In this document: in pieces, positions 8,543-16,902 of the stretch
Position numbering within the stretch: the stretch's first letter is position 1
How the letters are laid out: each line of letters starts with the position of its first letter
Source: Ilumatobacteraceae bacterium
GTDB lineage: Bacteria > Actinomycetota > Acidimicrobiia > Acidimicrobiales > Ilumatobacteraceae
Assembly (NCBI GenBank): GCA_013213745.1
Contig: JABSQH010000070.1
Span: 1 to 64,000 of the forward strand
Reading direction: 5' to 3'
Length of the DNA: 64,000 nucleotides
Notes under the pieces: model-generated
Seen by the model: only the letters and a program-made list of their open reading frames with translations
What the model was told of the DNA's origin: nothing
Database searches by the model: none
Program-made: the position numbers and the translations under genes

Positions 8543-9763
8543 ATGCAGCCGACGTACTCTTCTGAAGCCGAGGCCTACCGCGAGAAGGTGCAAGCGTTCC
8601 TCGCCGAGAAACTGCCCCCGAACTGGCAAGGAATCGGTGCCCTCGACTCCGACGACGCGATGGCGTTCGTCGAGGAATGGCGGTCGACGCTGTACGAAGC
8701 GAACTATCTCGCTCCGGGCTGGCCCGCGGAGTACGGCGGCGCCGGGCTCAGCGCCACCGAGCAGGTGATCCTCGCCGAAGAATTCGCGAAGGCTGGAGTG
8801 CCCTCCGGCGGCCCCAACGACGTGTTCGGCATCCAGATGCTCGGCAACACGCTGTTGTTGTGGGGGAGCGAAGAGCAAAAGAAGCACTACCTCCCGCGCA
8901 TCCTGTCGGGCGAAGATCGCTGGTGCCAGGGCTACTCCGAGCCCGACGCCGGGTCCGACCTCGGCAACGTCGGCCTGAAGGCCGAACTCGACGGCGACGA
9001 ATGGGTGCTCAACGGGCAGAAGATCTGGACGTCCGCAGGTCACCTGGCGGATCACATCTTCACCCTCGCACGGACCGACCCAGACGCGCCGAAGCACAAG
9101 GGCATCAGCTTCCTGCTCGTGCCGATGGATCAGCCCGGTATCGAGGTGCGGCCGATCAAGATGATCTCGGGTGACTCCGAGTTCAACGAGGTCTTCTACA
9201 CCGACGCGCGCTGCCCGAAGGAGAACGTCGTCGGGGGCACGAACAACGGATGGGCGGTGGCGATGTCACTGCTCGGGTTCGAACGCGGCGAGGCGGCGGC
9301 GACCGGCCCGATCCGCTTCAAAGCAGAGCTCGACCGTTTGCTCGAGCTGGCCAACGAACGCGGCGTCGCCGACGACCCGGTGATCCGCCAGCGTCTGGCG
9401 TGGTGCTACGCGCAGGTCGAGGTGATGAAGTTCCTCGGGTACCGGACGTTGACTCAGTTCCTCGCCGGCCACCACCCCGGCCCAGACGGCGCGATCTCCA
9501 AACTGTTCTGGAGTGAGTACCACAAGAAGGTCACCGAGCTGGCGGTCGACATTCTCGGGGCCGACGCGCTCGTCATCGAGGGTCGGCCGCCATCGTCGGC
9601 GTTCCAGACCGACGATCCGGGCGCTGCGAACTCGTCGGCATCGTGGGACACCGTTTTCCTGAATGCCCGGGCCGGCACGATCTACGCCGGGTCGTCCCAG
9701 ATCCAGCGCAACATCATCGGTGAGATGATCCTCGGCCTCCCCAAAGAGCCGCGGCCGAACTGA
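8543..9763 (+). CDS. Acyl-CoA dehydrogenase
   Basis: A 406-residue FAD-dependent acyl-CoA dehydrogenase of the FadE type. The N-terminal helical domain is followed by the FAD/substrate segment (WCQGYSEPDAGSDLGNVGLKAE), the central beta domain (LNGQKIWTSAGHLADHIFTL) and the C-terminal helical bundle ending SSQIQRNIIGEMILGLPKEP. Where many family members have the catalytic glutamate in YEGT near the C-terminus, this one reads YAGS. The base is then either elsewhere, as in several actinobacterial FadE groups, or absent. It catalyses alpha-beta dehydrogenation of an acyl-CoA; chain specificity cannot be read. A strong hairpin follows the gene. Confidence 0.93.
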   Translation: MQPTYSSEAEAYREKVQAFLAEKLPPNWQGIGALDSDDAMAFVEEWRSTLYEANYLAPGWPAEYGGAGLSATEQVILAEEFAKAGVPSGGPNDVFGIQMLGNTLLLWGSEEQKKHYLPRILSGEDRWCQGYSEPDAGSDLGNVGLKAELDGDEWVLNGQKIWTSAGHLADHIFTLARTDPDAPKHKGISFLLVPMDQPGIEVRPIKMISGDSEFNEVFYTDARCPKENVVGGTNNGWAVAMSLLGFERGEAAATGPIRFKAELDRLLELANERGVADDPVIRQRLAWCYAQVEVMKFLGYRTLTQFLAGHHPGPDGAISKLFWSEYHKKVTELAVDILGADALVIEGRPPSSAFQTDDPGAANSSASWDTVFLNARAGTIYAGSSQIQRNIIGEMILGLPKEPRPN

Positions 9764-9810
9764 CGGGCTCGGCCTGACCGGATACGCGAGGTCAACGATC
9801 TTGGACGGCC

Positions 9811-9837
9811 GAGCGCCAGCCTTGGTCGCTGGCGCTC
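9811..9837 (+). terminator. Hairpin after the acyl-CoA dehydrogenase gene
   Basis: Perfect 10-bp inverted repeat GAGCGCCAGC / GCTGGCGCTC with a 7-nt loop (CTTGGTC), 47 nt after the stop codon. No T-run follows, as is common for terminators in high-GC actinobacteria. Confidence 0.6.
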
Positions 9838-9886
9838 CCGGCGGCGGCCGAACTGATCGGTCGGCTCTGACCGCCGCTCGCGACCG

Positions 9887-10141
9887 ATGACGCGGGCGTT
9901 CGTCCGTGCGGGAGCGGTGGTGGTTCGGCATCCATCGCTGTGGCCGACCGCCGTGCGGCAGTGGGTACGACTGACTCCACCTCGCTGGTGGCGGCAGGCC
10001 CCGCATCTACCGGTTCCATCCGGTGAGTATCTGGCGTTCAGGCTGGCTACCCAGTACGGCGACGAGCCACGCATCAACGACGACGATGTGCTGAACTACC
10101 TGCGATGGTGCCGAGAACTCGAACAGCGCCCCGTGCGGTGA
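9887..10141 (+). CDS. Small conserved-looking protein of unknown function
   Basis: An 84-residue basic protein rich in Trp and Arg in its first half (SLWPTAVRQWVRLTPPRWW), then a more acidic half (YLAFRLATQYGDEP ... DDDVLNYLRWCRELEQ). No membrane helix or signal is evident, and I do not recognise the family. It looks genuine because codon third positions are G/C-rich, no overlapping alternative on either strand is better, and it ends 18 nt before the HNH gene. ATG 9887 is the only good start. No promoter hexamer is visible at leaderless spacing. Confidence 0.6.
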   Translation: MTRAFVRAGAVVVRHPSLWPTAVRQWVRLTPPRWWRQAPHLPVPSGEYLAFRLATQYGDEPRINDDDVLNYLRWCRELEQRPVR

Positions 10142-10146
10142 CCTCC

Positions 10147-10152
10147 TAGGGT
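10147..10152 (+). promoter_or_regulatory. -10 element TAGGGT of the HNH gene
   Basis: TAGGGT lies 7 nt before ATG 10160, in the 18-nt gap after the small protein gene. This implies a leaderless transcript independent of the upstream gene. Confidence 0.5.
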
Positions 10153-10159
10153 CCAGCCG

Positions 10160-10657
10160 ATGCACAGCGCGCTCGTTCTCAACGCCAGTTACGAGCCGCT
10201 CAGCGTCGTGTCGGCGCGACGGGCGACCTGCCTCGTGCTCGCCGACAAGGCCGATGTGCTCGAAGACGATGGCGGCGTCATCCGGTCCGAGTCGCTGGCG
10301 GTCCCCCGTCCATCGGTGATCAGGCTGCGCTACATGGTCAAAGTGCCGTACATCCGCCGGACCGCGTTGTCCCGGCGAGCCGTGTTCGCTCGCGACGACT
10401 ACCGCTGCCAGTACTGCGGCGACCGCGCCGATTCGATCGACCACGTGATGCCCCGCTCGCGCGGCGGCGACCACACGTGGGAGAACGTCGCCGCCGCGTG
10501 CCGGCCGTGCAATCTGACCAAGCGCGACCGGACTCCCGCCGAAGCGGGAATGCGGCTGGCGCGCCCTTGCCGAGCGCCGCGAGCCACTGCCTGGGTGGTG
10601 GTGTCGGTGAGTGGCATCCCAGACACGTGGCGGCCATACCTGCCGCTGGCATCCTGA
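10160..10657 (+). CDS. HNH endonuclease
   Basis: A 165-residue HNH nuclease of a type common as a single chromosomal gene in actinobacteria. The zinc-binding cysteine pairs Cys83-Cys86 (CQYCG) and Cys114-Cys117 (CRPC) frame the catalytic part: Asp94-His95 (DHVMPRSRGG), His105 and Asn109 (HTWENV). The N-terminal ~70 residues (LVLNASYEPLSVVSARRA) are typical of this subfamily and may bind DNA. These proteins are usually chromosomal housekeeping genes and not homing enzymes; their target is unknown. The last 31 nt overlap the predicted start of the next gene. Confidence 0.9.
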   Translation: MHSALVLNASYEPLSVVSARRATCLVLADKADVLEDDGGVIRSESLAVPRPSVIRLRYMVKVPYIRRTALSRRAVFARDDYRCQYCGDRADSIDHVMPRSRGGDHTWENVAAACRPCNLTKRDRTPAEAGMRLARPCRAPRATAWVVVSVSGIPDTWRPYLPLAS

Positions 10658-11316
10658 GCACGTCGCCCTACGCCGTCCGCCGGATCGCTGACACGATCGG
10701 CGCGCTCCACGCTCTCGTGCCCGTCGAGCCGGTTGTCCCGGCGGTGTGGCAAATGGAGCCCACCCGGCCGGCCGTGGTGCTGGGATCGAGTCAGTCCGCC
10801 GAGGTGGTCGACCACGAGGTGGCGCGCGCTCTCGATGTCGACGTCGTTCGCCGTCGCAGCGGCGGCGGCGCAGTGCTCGTCGACCCGAACACGACCGCGT
10901 GGTTCGATGTGATCGTTCCCGTCGGAGCGCCCGGGTGGGCCACCGACATCCACCGGCCGATGAGGTGGCTGGGGGATCGGCTCGCGCAAGCGCTGCGCGT
11001 CGTCGACCCGCACCTCGATCCACAGGTGCAGGCCGTTGTCGTCGACACGGAGTGGTCGCAGCTGCTGTGTTTTGACGGTCTCGGCGCTGGCGAACTGACC
11101 CTCGGCGGTCTCAAGCTCGTCGGGATGAGCCAGCGGCGAACCCGATCCTTCGCCCGTTTGCAGTGTTCGTGGTATCGGCGTGACGAACGCGAGCGGTTGA
11201 TCGACTTGTTGGCCCCGGCGCACCGCCCGCCGCTCGTTGCCCTTGCGCCGCACGCGACGTTGCCCCACGTCGACCTGGCCGACGTGTTGACAGCGCTGCT
11301 GCCGCGGCTCGTGTGA
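10627..11316 (+). CDS. Lipoate-protein ligase A / biotinyl-lipoyl transferase-like protein
   Basis: A 229-residue member of the LplA/LipB/BPL catalytic-domain family. The central signature RRRSGGGAVLVDPN (about residues 76-89) matches the RRxSGGGAV motif that binds lipoyl-AMP or lipoyl-ACP. The lysine in GGLKLVGMSQRR occupies the region of the catalytic lysine. Length suits a minimal ligase or octanoyltransferase without the accessory C-terminal domain. GTG 10627, which overlaps the HNH gene by 31 nt, is the best available start. It could add lipoyl groups to 2-oxoacid dehydrogenases or the glycine cleavage H protein. Whether it is a ligase, LipM-like or LipL-like cannot be told here. Confidence 0.75.
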   Translation: MAAIPAAGILSTSPYAVRRIADTIGALHALVPVEPVVPAVWQMEPTRPAVVLGSSQSAEVVDHEVARALDVDVVRRRSGGGAVLVDPNTTAWFDVIVPVGAPGWATDIHRPMRWLGDRLAQALRVVDPHLDPQVQAVVVDTEWSQLLCFDGLGAGELTLGGLKLVGMSQRRTRSFARLQCSWYRRDERERLIDLLAPAHRPPLVALAPHATLPHVDLADVLTALLPRLV

Positions 11317-11388
11317 GCTCGACGGAGCCGTTCGAGGCCACAGATCCGGGACGTTCTGGGTGGACACGGGGGGAGCGCGGGGCTCGGG

Positions 11389-11460
11389 TGGGGGTGAAAT
11401 GGGGGTAAATGGTTGACGATGGGGGTTTGCGGGGCCATCATGGGGATCGCTGGGGGAGGC
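11389..11460 (+). promoter_or_regulatory. mraZ promoter with 10-bp-phased TGGGG repeats (putative MraZ operator)
   Basis: TGGGGG/TGGTTG-like units start at 11389, 11400, 11410, 11420, 11441 and 11451, with CGGGGC at 11430. They therefore recur about every 10 bp, one helical turn. MraZ binds phased TGGG direct repeats in front of its own operon in several bacteria. A possible -35 TTGACG (11413-11418) and -10 CATCAT (11436-11441), with a 17-bp spacer, lie inside the array, so bound MraZ would block polymerase. The gap from 11317 to 11542 contains no gene. Confidence 0.6.
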
Positions 11461-11542
11461 TCCCGCGCTCCCGGCACGGCAGGTCCGCCGCGGGAGCAGG
11501 CAGGTTCTGTCGCCCAGACGGCAGGGAAGAGGAGCGCGGCGC

Positions 11543-11959
11543 GTGTTTGTCGGGGTCTACGAGCGGCAGCTCGACGAACGTGGACGGGTGGCTCTCCCGT
11601 CGGCGTTTCGGTCCGACCTCGGCGACCGGTGCTACTTGTTTCTCGGTGAGGACGGCTGCGTCAGCGTGCGCAGCGAAGACTCGTTCCAGGCCGAAGCGGC
11701 GGAATTGATCGAGCAGGTCAAGCGCGGCGACGCATCGCGGGCGCGGCGGCGGGCGTTCGCGGCATCGGCGGTGCACGCAACGATCGACAAACAAGGCCGG
11801 ATCACCGTCGACCAACGGCTGCGCGACCATGCCGGCATCGAGCCACAGGCAACGGTGATGGTGCTCGGCGATCTCGACAAGATCGAGATCTGGGAGCCAG
11901 AGGCGTATCGCGCCAACGACGTTGCCGGTCAACTCGAGATCGCAGGAGGCGGAGGATGA
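11543..11959 (+). CDS. mraZ: Transcriptional regulator MraZ
   Basis: A 138-residue MraZ: two SpoVT-AbrB-like halves, each with the D-x-x-G-R motif (LDERGRVALPSAFRSDL near residue 10 and IDKQGRITVDQRLRDHAGI near residue 82). MraZ forms ring-like oligomers that bind repeats upstream of the dcw operon and regulate it. The start is GTG 11543, preceded by GAAGAGGAG. The stop overlaps the rsmH start as ATGA. First gene of the cell-division and cell-wall cluster. Confidence 0.95.
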   Translation: MFVGVYERQLDERGRVALPSAFRSDLGDRCYLFLGEDGCVSVRSEDSFQAEAAELIEQVKRGDASRARRRAFAASAVHATIDKQGRITVDQRLRDHAGIEPQATVMVLGDLDKIEIWEPEAYRANDVAGQLEIAGGGG

Positions 11960-12921
11960 GCCGCGGATTCGAGCACCGCCCCGTGATGCTTGACGAGATC
12001 GTCGACGTGTTCTCCACGGTGCCGGCGGGCACCGTGGTCGACGCCACCCTCGGTGGCGGAGGGCACAGCGAGGCGCTGCTTGAATCCCGGCCGGACGTCG
12101 ACATCCTCGGCATCGATGCCGACCCGTTCGCGTTGGCGGCCGCCCGCGAACGGCTCGATGGATTCGGTGCGCGGCTGCGCACCAGCCATCGCCGATTCGA
12201 CGAGTTCAGCGAAGCACTCACCGAACACGACCTCGATGGCATCAGCGGGGCGCTGTTCGACCTCGGTGTCTCCTCGCCCCAACTCGACCATGCGGAGCGC
12301 GGCTTCGCCTACCGATCGGATGGCCCCCTCGACATGCGCATGAATACCGAACAGGAGTGGTCGGCCGCCGACGTCGTCAACGGCTACGACCAAGACCGCC
12401 TGGCCGCGTTGCTCAGACGCAACGGCGACGAGCGCTTCGCCAACCGTGTCGCCAGGGCGATCTGTGCCGCACGTCCCGTCGAGACCACTTCGCAATTAGC
12501 GAGCATCGTCACCACCGCGATCCCCGCTGCCGCCAGGCGCACCGGCGGACATCCAGCGAAGCGGACCTTCCAAGCGATTCGCATCGAGGTCAACGGCGAA
12601 CTCGACGCTCTTCCGGAGGCGCTCGATCAAGCAGTCGAAGCGACCCGACCCGGTGGGCGGATCGCAGTCCTGTCGTATCACTCCGGCGAGGACCGCATCG
12701 TCAAACAGCGGTTCGCGGCCGCGGCGGGCGCATGTGACTGCCCGCCCGACCTGCCGTGCGTGTGCGGGGCGATACAGACGGTGCGCATCGTGCGGCGGAT
12801 TCCCAAGCGTCCCGGCGCCGCTGAACAGTCGACCAACAGGCGCTCATCTTCCGCCCGCTTGCGTGTCGTGGAACGAATCGAAGCTCAGCGCAAAGACGGT
12901 GCCATGGAGGTCGCCCCGTGA
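11956..12921 (+). CDS. rsmH: 16S rRNA (cytosine1402-N4)-methyltransferase RsmH
   Basis: A 321-residue S-adenosylmethionine-dependent methyltransferase (MraW) that methylates N4 of C1402 in the 16S rRNA decoding centre. The SAM loop is TLGGGGHSEALL (residues 31-42). The family motifs GALFDLGVSSPQLD, HPAKRTFQAIRIEVNGEL and LSYHSGEDRIVK are all present. Length is normal. It overlaps mraZ by 4 nt and its own stop overlaps the ftsL GTG, so translation is probably coupled. Confidence 0.97.
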   Translation: MSRGFEHRPVMLDEIVDVFSTVPAGTVVDATLGGGGHSEALLESRPDVDILGIDADPFALAAARERLDGFGARLRTSHRRFDEFSEALTEHDLDGISGALFDLGVSSPQLDHAERGFAYRSDGPLDMRMNTEQEWSAADVVNGYDQDRLAALLRRNGDERFANRVARAICAARPVETTSQLASIVTTAIPAAARRTGGHPAKRTFQAIRIEVNGELDALPEALDQAVEATRPGGRIAVLSYHSGEDRIVKQRFAAAAGACDCPPDLPCVCGAIQTVRIVRRIPKRPGAAEQSTNRRSSSARLRVVERIEAQRKDGAMEVAP

Positions 12922-13403
12922 CCGCTTCGGCAGCGGTTGCGGCCCGCCGCGCCCAGATCCGTCGCGTCGAGACCGTTCGCAGCCGTCCTGCGCTGACCGT
13001 GGTGCCGCGACGTCGCCGGTGGCCGGCTGTTGTTGCCGCCGTGGCGTGGATGCTGATCTTCGCCGGCTTGCTCGGAGCTGCGGTCTTCCATACCCAGCTC
13101 GCCGAGCGGCAGCTCGAGATCGATCGACTGGAGCGGGCTGTCACCGCCGAACGCGAACGATTCGACGAGCTGCGCTACCAACGAGCCGAGTTGCGGTCTC
13201 CCGTACGTTTGGCCGCTGCGGCCGATTCGATGGGGATGAGCCGCGGCGGGACCGGAACGTTCGTCGAGGTGTCGCCGGAGCAGTTGGCTCGGCAGCTCGC
13301 CGCCGCCGGCAAGCTCGATGACGACACCGTGCGGGTCATCGAACACGACGAACCGCTCGATCAGTTCCGCGTCGTGAAGTCGGTCACGGCGGTCGACTCG
13401 TGA
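12918..13403 (+). CDS. ftsL: FtsL-like cell-division protein
   Basis: A 161-residue bitopic protein in the ftsL position of the dcw cluster. The cytoplasmic N-terminus is basic (to about residue 34). One membrane helix follows (AVVAAVAWMLIFAGLLGAAVF), then a leucine-zipper-like coiled coil (LAERQLEIDRLERAVTAERE) and a short extracytoplasmic tail. FtsL forms a complex with FtsQ and FtsB/DivIC that activates the FtsW-FtsI synthase. Sequence conservation of FtsL is low, so the call rests on topology and gene order. GTG start overlapping rsmH; stop overlapping ftsI. Confidence 0.8.
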   Translation: MTASAAVAARRAQIRRVETVRSRPALTVVPRRRRWPAVVAAVAWMLIFAGLLGAAVFHTQLAERQLEIDRLERAVTAERERFDELRYQRAELRSPVRLAAAADSMGMSRGGTGTFVEVSPEQLARQLAAAGKLDDDTVRVIEHDEPLDQFRVVKSVTAVDS

Positions 13404-15439
13404 CGGCCACGAACAACCGAGCGCGGCGCCGTCACGGCGATTCCAAACGTGGACCACAGGCGGGCGCGAAGCGCCGCCGCTCGAGTGGGTCGCCAACGGC
13501 ATCGTCGACGAAAAGCCGGCAGCGTGCCCATGCCAACGTACGGCCCGAGAAGGGCCGCCGCTCGACGAACAGCGCCCGTCGCGCCCGCAGCGCGAAGCCC
13601 GCCAGCCGCAAGCGGGCAACGCACCGTGCGCCGATGGAGCGACGCCCGCCGGCGCCACCGCGACCGGCGCGGCGCGCCGTATTGGCACCGCCGCCCGGAC
13701 TGCGGCATCGCAGTGGGCGACCACGGGTGCGGCTCATTGCTGCGCTCATCGTTCTCGCCGGACTGCTCGGTGTGATCGTTGCCCGAGTCGCCCAGTTGCA
13801 GACCTCCGAAGCGGATTCGCTGCGCTCGGCCGGGAGCGCGCAGTGGACTCGATCGATCGACCTGCCTGCGCAACGTGGGACGGTCTTCGATCGTCACGGC
13901 AACGAACTGGCTCTGTCGGTGCCGTCAGCGACGATCTCCATCAACCCCAAACTCATCGAGAACGGCCCCGCCACGATCCAGCTACTCGATGACCTGCTCG
14001 ATCTCGACGACGAACAAGTCGTCGACCTGCTCAACGAGGTCGCACGCAAAGAGCGCGGATTCGTATACGTCGCACGACAGGCCGACGCCGGCATCGGTGA
14101 TCAGATCGCATCGCTCGGATTGTCGGGCGTGAACGTCGATCGCGAAGGCCGCCGGGAGATGCCTGGTGGTGACACGGGTCGCAGCGTCATCGGTCGCACG
14201 AACATCGACGGCGTTGGCATCTCCGGCCTCGAGCTGCAGTTCGACGACGTGCTCACCGGGACCGGCGGCTCGATGAGCCGCGAGGTGGCACCCGGCGGTC
14301 GCTCGATTCCTGGTTCGGAGACCATTGTCGAGGCCCCGGTTCCCGGGCACGATCTGGTGTTGACGCTCGACCGCTCGATCCAATACTCGACCGAGCAGGT
14401 GCTACTCGAGCAGGTACGCCGCATCGGAGCGCGCGGCGCCACCGCGATTGCGATGGAACCGTCCACTGGCGAGATCTTCTCGATGGCATCGGTGCGTCAA
14501 GATGACGACACCGGTGAGTACGAGGTGACCAACGGCAACTTCGCCCTGGTCGACTCCTACGAGCCGGGCTCGGTAGCGAAGGTGATCACGATCGCCAGCG
14601 CGCTCAGCGAGGGAACGGTCACGCCGGAGAACGGCTTCGAGGTGCCGTGGCGGAAGAAGTACTACGACGATCTCTTGCACAACTCGTTCCAACACCCGAC
14701 GCAATGGATGAACATCGAGCAGATCCTCGTGTCGTCACACAACATCGGCACGATCTTCGTGCAGGAAACGCTCGGCCGTTGGGTGCATCGCGACTACATG
14801 GCGGCGTTCGGACTCGGAGAGCGCACAGCGCTCGACTTCCCGGGAGAGTCACCAGGCATCCTCAAAGAAGCCGACGACCTGTGGGGCAGCGAGCGCGTCA
14901 CCGTGGCCTACGGTCAAGGTGTGGCGAGCACGTCCCTCCAGCTGGTTGCCGCCGTCAACACGATCGCCAACGATGGCGTCTACGTCGAGCCGCGCTTGGT
15001 GCGGTCGACGGTCGAACCCGACGGCACGATGACTGAGCAACCAGCGAGCGCAACACGTCGAGCGGTAACCGCCGATGCGGCCAACCAGACCACCTCGATG
15101 ATGCAGCAGGTCGTCTGCCGAGGAACGGCCAAACGCGCCCAGGTCGAGGGCGTGCCCATCGCCGGCAAGACAGGAACTGCCTTCAAGGCCGCCGACAACG
15201 GAACGTACTTCGACGACGAGGGCAACCGCATCTACTACGCCAGCTTCGTGGGGTTCTTCCCGGCCGATGACCCGCAGGTGACCGTGCTCGTGTCGGTTGA
15301 CGAACCGCCCGCTGGCACGCAGGATCGATTCGGTGGCACCGCAGCAGCGCCCGTGTTCGCTGAGTTGGCCCCGACACTGATCAACGAACTCGGCGTCCAA
15401 CCACCGCTCGGTGGCGACGGATGTCCCCCAGCGACGTGA
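13400..15439 (+). CDS. ftsI: Septal peptidoglycan transpeptidase FtsI (class B penicillin-binding protein)
   Basis: A 679-residue class B PBP. A very long basic, disordered cytoplasmic tail (residues 1-110, rich in Arg, Lys, Ala, Ser, Pro) precedes the single membrane helix (111-131). The PBP dimerisation domain starts at RSIDLPAQRGTVFDRHG. The transpeptidase domain holds all three active-site motifs: Ser391-x-x-Lys394 (GSVAK), Ser446-His-Asn448 and Lys590-Thr-Gly-Thr. It crosslinks septal peptidoglycan together with FtsW. No PASTA domains. It overlaps ftsL by 4 nt and murE by 19 nt. Confidence 0.96.
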   Translation: MTATNNRARRRHGDSKRGPQAGAKRRRSSGSPTASSTKSRQRAHANVRPEKGRRSTNSARRARSAKPASRKRATHRAPMERRPPAPPRPARRAVLAPPPGLRHRSGRPRVRLIAALIVLAGLLGVIVARVAQLQTSEADSLRSAGSAQWTRSIDLPAQRGTVFDRHGNELALSVPSATISINPKLIENGPATIQLLDDLLDLDDEQVVDLLNEVARKERGFVYVARQADAGIGDQIASLGLSGVNVDREGRREMPGGDTGRSVIGRTNIDGVGISGLELQFDDVLTGTGGSMSREVAPGGRSIPGSETIVEAPVPGHDLVLTLDRSIQYSTEQVLLEQVRRIGARGATAIAMEPSTGEIFSMASVRQDDDTGEYEVTNGNFALVDSYEPGSVAKVITIASALSEGTVTPENGFEVPWRKKYYDDLLHNSFQHPTQWMNIEQILVSSHNIGTIFVQETLGRWVHRDYMAAFGLGERTALDFPGESPGILKEADDLWGSERVTVAYGQGVASTSLQLVAAVNTIANDGVYVEPRLVRSTVEPDGTMTEQPASATRRAVTADAANQTTSMMQQVVCRGTAKRAQVEGVPIAGKTGTAFKAADNGTYFDDEGNRIYYASFVGFFPADDPQVTVLVSVDEPPAGTQDRFGGTAAAPVFAELAPTLINELGVQPPLGGDGCPPAT

Positions 15440-16902
15440 CCATGGCGGAGTCGACGATGGCCGATGCCACACTCGCTACGCTCGAGCCCTTGGTCGCAGG
15501 GCGCACCGTTGGTCGCGTCGACGTGCCGATCACCTCGGTGAGCCACGATTCACGACGCGTCGAGCCGGGTGCGCTGTATGCCTGCCTTCGCGGCAACGAC
15601 TTCGACGGCCACGACTTCGCTCCAGCCGCCGTCGCGGCAGGTGCCGTCGCCGTCCTCGCCGACCACGAACTCGATGCGCTCGAGGTGTCGGTCGGGCAGC
15701 TTGTCGTCGACGACACGAGGCGCCGGCTCGGCCCGCTCGCCGCCACCGTGTACGGCGAGCCAAGCCGGCAGTTGCGAACCGTCGGCGTGACGGGGACCAA
15801 CGGCAAGACGACCACGACCCAGCTGCTGGCTGCCGTGTGGCGCAGTGCCGGGCTGGAGCCCGGCATCGTCGGAACACTGCAAGGCGCCCACACCACCCCG
15901 GAAGCGCCCGAACTGCAGCGCACGCTTGCTGACTTCGTGGCGCGAGGCAACGACGCAGCTGCGATCGAAGTGTCTTCACACGCACTCGCGCTGCACCGGG
16001 TCGACGGCACTACGTTCGACGCCGTCGTCTTCACCAACCTCGGCCGCGACCACCTCGACCTCCATGGCACCCAAGAGGACTACCTCCGGGCGAAGGCGCG
16101 GCTGTTCGATGCGTCGTTTGCGCCGTTGGCGGTGGTCAACATCGACGATCCCGCCGGTCAGCTGATCGCGGACACTTCCAGTTGTGAACGGGTGGTCGCC
16201 TACGCACCATCGACGCTCGACGATGTGCGCGTCGACATCGACAGCCACAGCTACCGCTGGCGTGGTCGTCTCGTCGAGGTGCCCCTCGGGGGCCGCTTCA
16301 ACGTGGCGAACAGCCTGGCTGTTCTCGTCACCGCGACCGAGCTCGGCGTCGATCCCGACATTGCGATCGCCGGCCTCGCCGGGGCCGCGCCGATTCCAGG
16401 TCGTTTCGATGTCGTCGCCCACGGCGACGACAACACCCGCGGCGTCACCGTGGTCGTCGACTACGCCCACACTCCCGACGGCCTGTCCGAGCTTCTCTCT
16501 GCGGCGCGTCATGCCGCAGGCGTCGGCAGCCGGGTGATTGCAGTCGTCGGAGCGGGCGGTGAACGTGACCACGACAAACGGCCGGAGATGGGCGCGGTCG
16601 CGGCCGATCTCGCCGACCACGTCGTCGTCACCTCGGACAATCCGCGGCGCGAGGACCCCGTCGCGATCGTCGAGGCCATCGTTGCCGGCGTCAACGATGG
16701 CGACGCCTGCGTCGACACGCTGGTCGACCGCGGGGCAGCGATCGCTTACGCCATCGATGTGGCTGGTCCCGGCGACGTCGTCGTGATCGCCGGGAAGGGT
16801 CACGAGACCACGCAGGACCTCGGCGATCGGCAAGTGGCCTTCGACGATCGCGCGGTTGCAAGAGCGGCGCTCGACAGCCTCGACGGCGAGGTCACCGAGT
16901 GA
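15421..16902 (+). CDS. murE: UDP-MurNAc-tripeptide synthetase MurE
   Basis: A 493-residue Mur ligase that adds the third stem-peptide residue. The ATP loop is GVTGTNGKTTTT (122-133). The specificity motif is DNPR (406-409, in TSDNPRREDP), typical of enzymes that add diaminopimelate and not lysine. The N-terminal domain contains SHDSRRVEPGALYACLRG. ATG 15421 overlaps ftsI by 19 nt; ATG 15442, just after the ftsI stop, is an alternative. The next gene is mraY: the murF gene usually found between them is absent, and the murE stop overlaps the mraY GTG. Confidence 0.96.
   Translation: MSPSDVTMAESTMADATLATLEPLVAGRTVGRVDVPITSVSHDSRRVEPGALYACLRGNDFDGHDFAPAAVAAGAVAVLADHELDALEVSVGQLVVDDTRRRLGPLAATVYGEPSRQLRTVGVTGTNGKTTTTQLLAAVWRSAGLEPGIVGTLQGAHTTPEAPELQRTLADFVARGNDAAAIEVSSHALALHRVDGTTFDAVVFTNLGRDHLDLHGTQEDYLRAKARLFDASFAPLAVVNIDDPAGQLIADTSSCERVVAYAPSTLDDVRVDIDSHSYRWRGRLVEVPLGGRFNVANSLAVLVTATELGVDPDIAIAGLAGAAPIPGRFDVVAHGDDNTRGVTVVVDYAHTPDGLSELLSAARHAAGVGSRVIAVVGAGGERDHDKRPEMGAVAADLADHVVVTSDNPRREDPVAIVEAIVAGVNDGDACVDTLVDRGAAIAYAIDVAGPGDVVVIAGKGHETTQDLGDRQVAFDDRAVARAALDSLDGEVTE

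Noticed and set aside
10160-10657. HNH gene as a homing endonuclease or mobile element
   Set aside because: No intron, intein, inverted repeats or disrupted gene surrounds it. It resembles the standalone actinobacterial HNH family.
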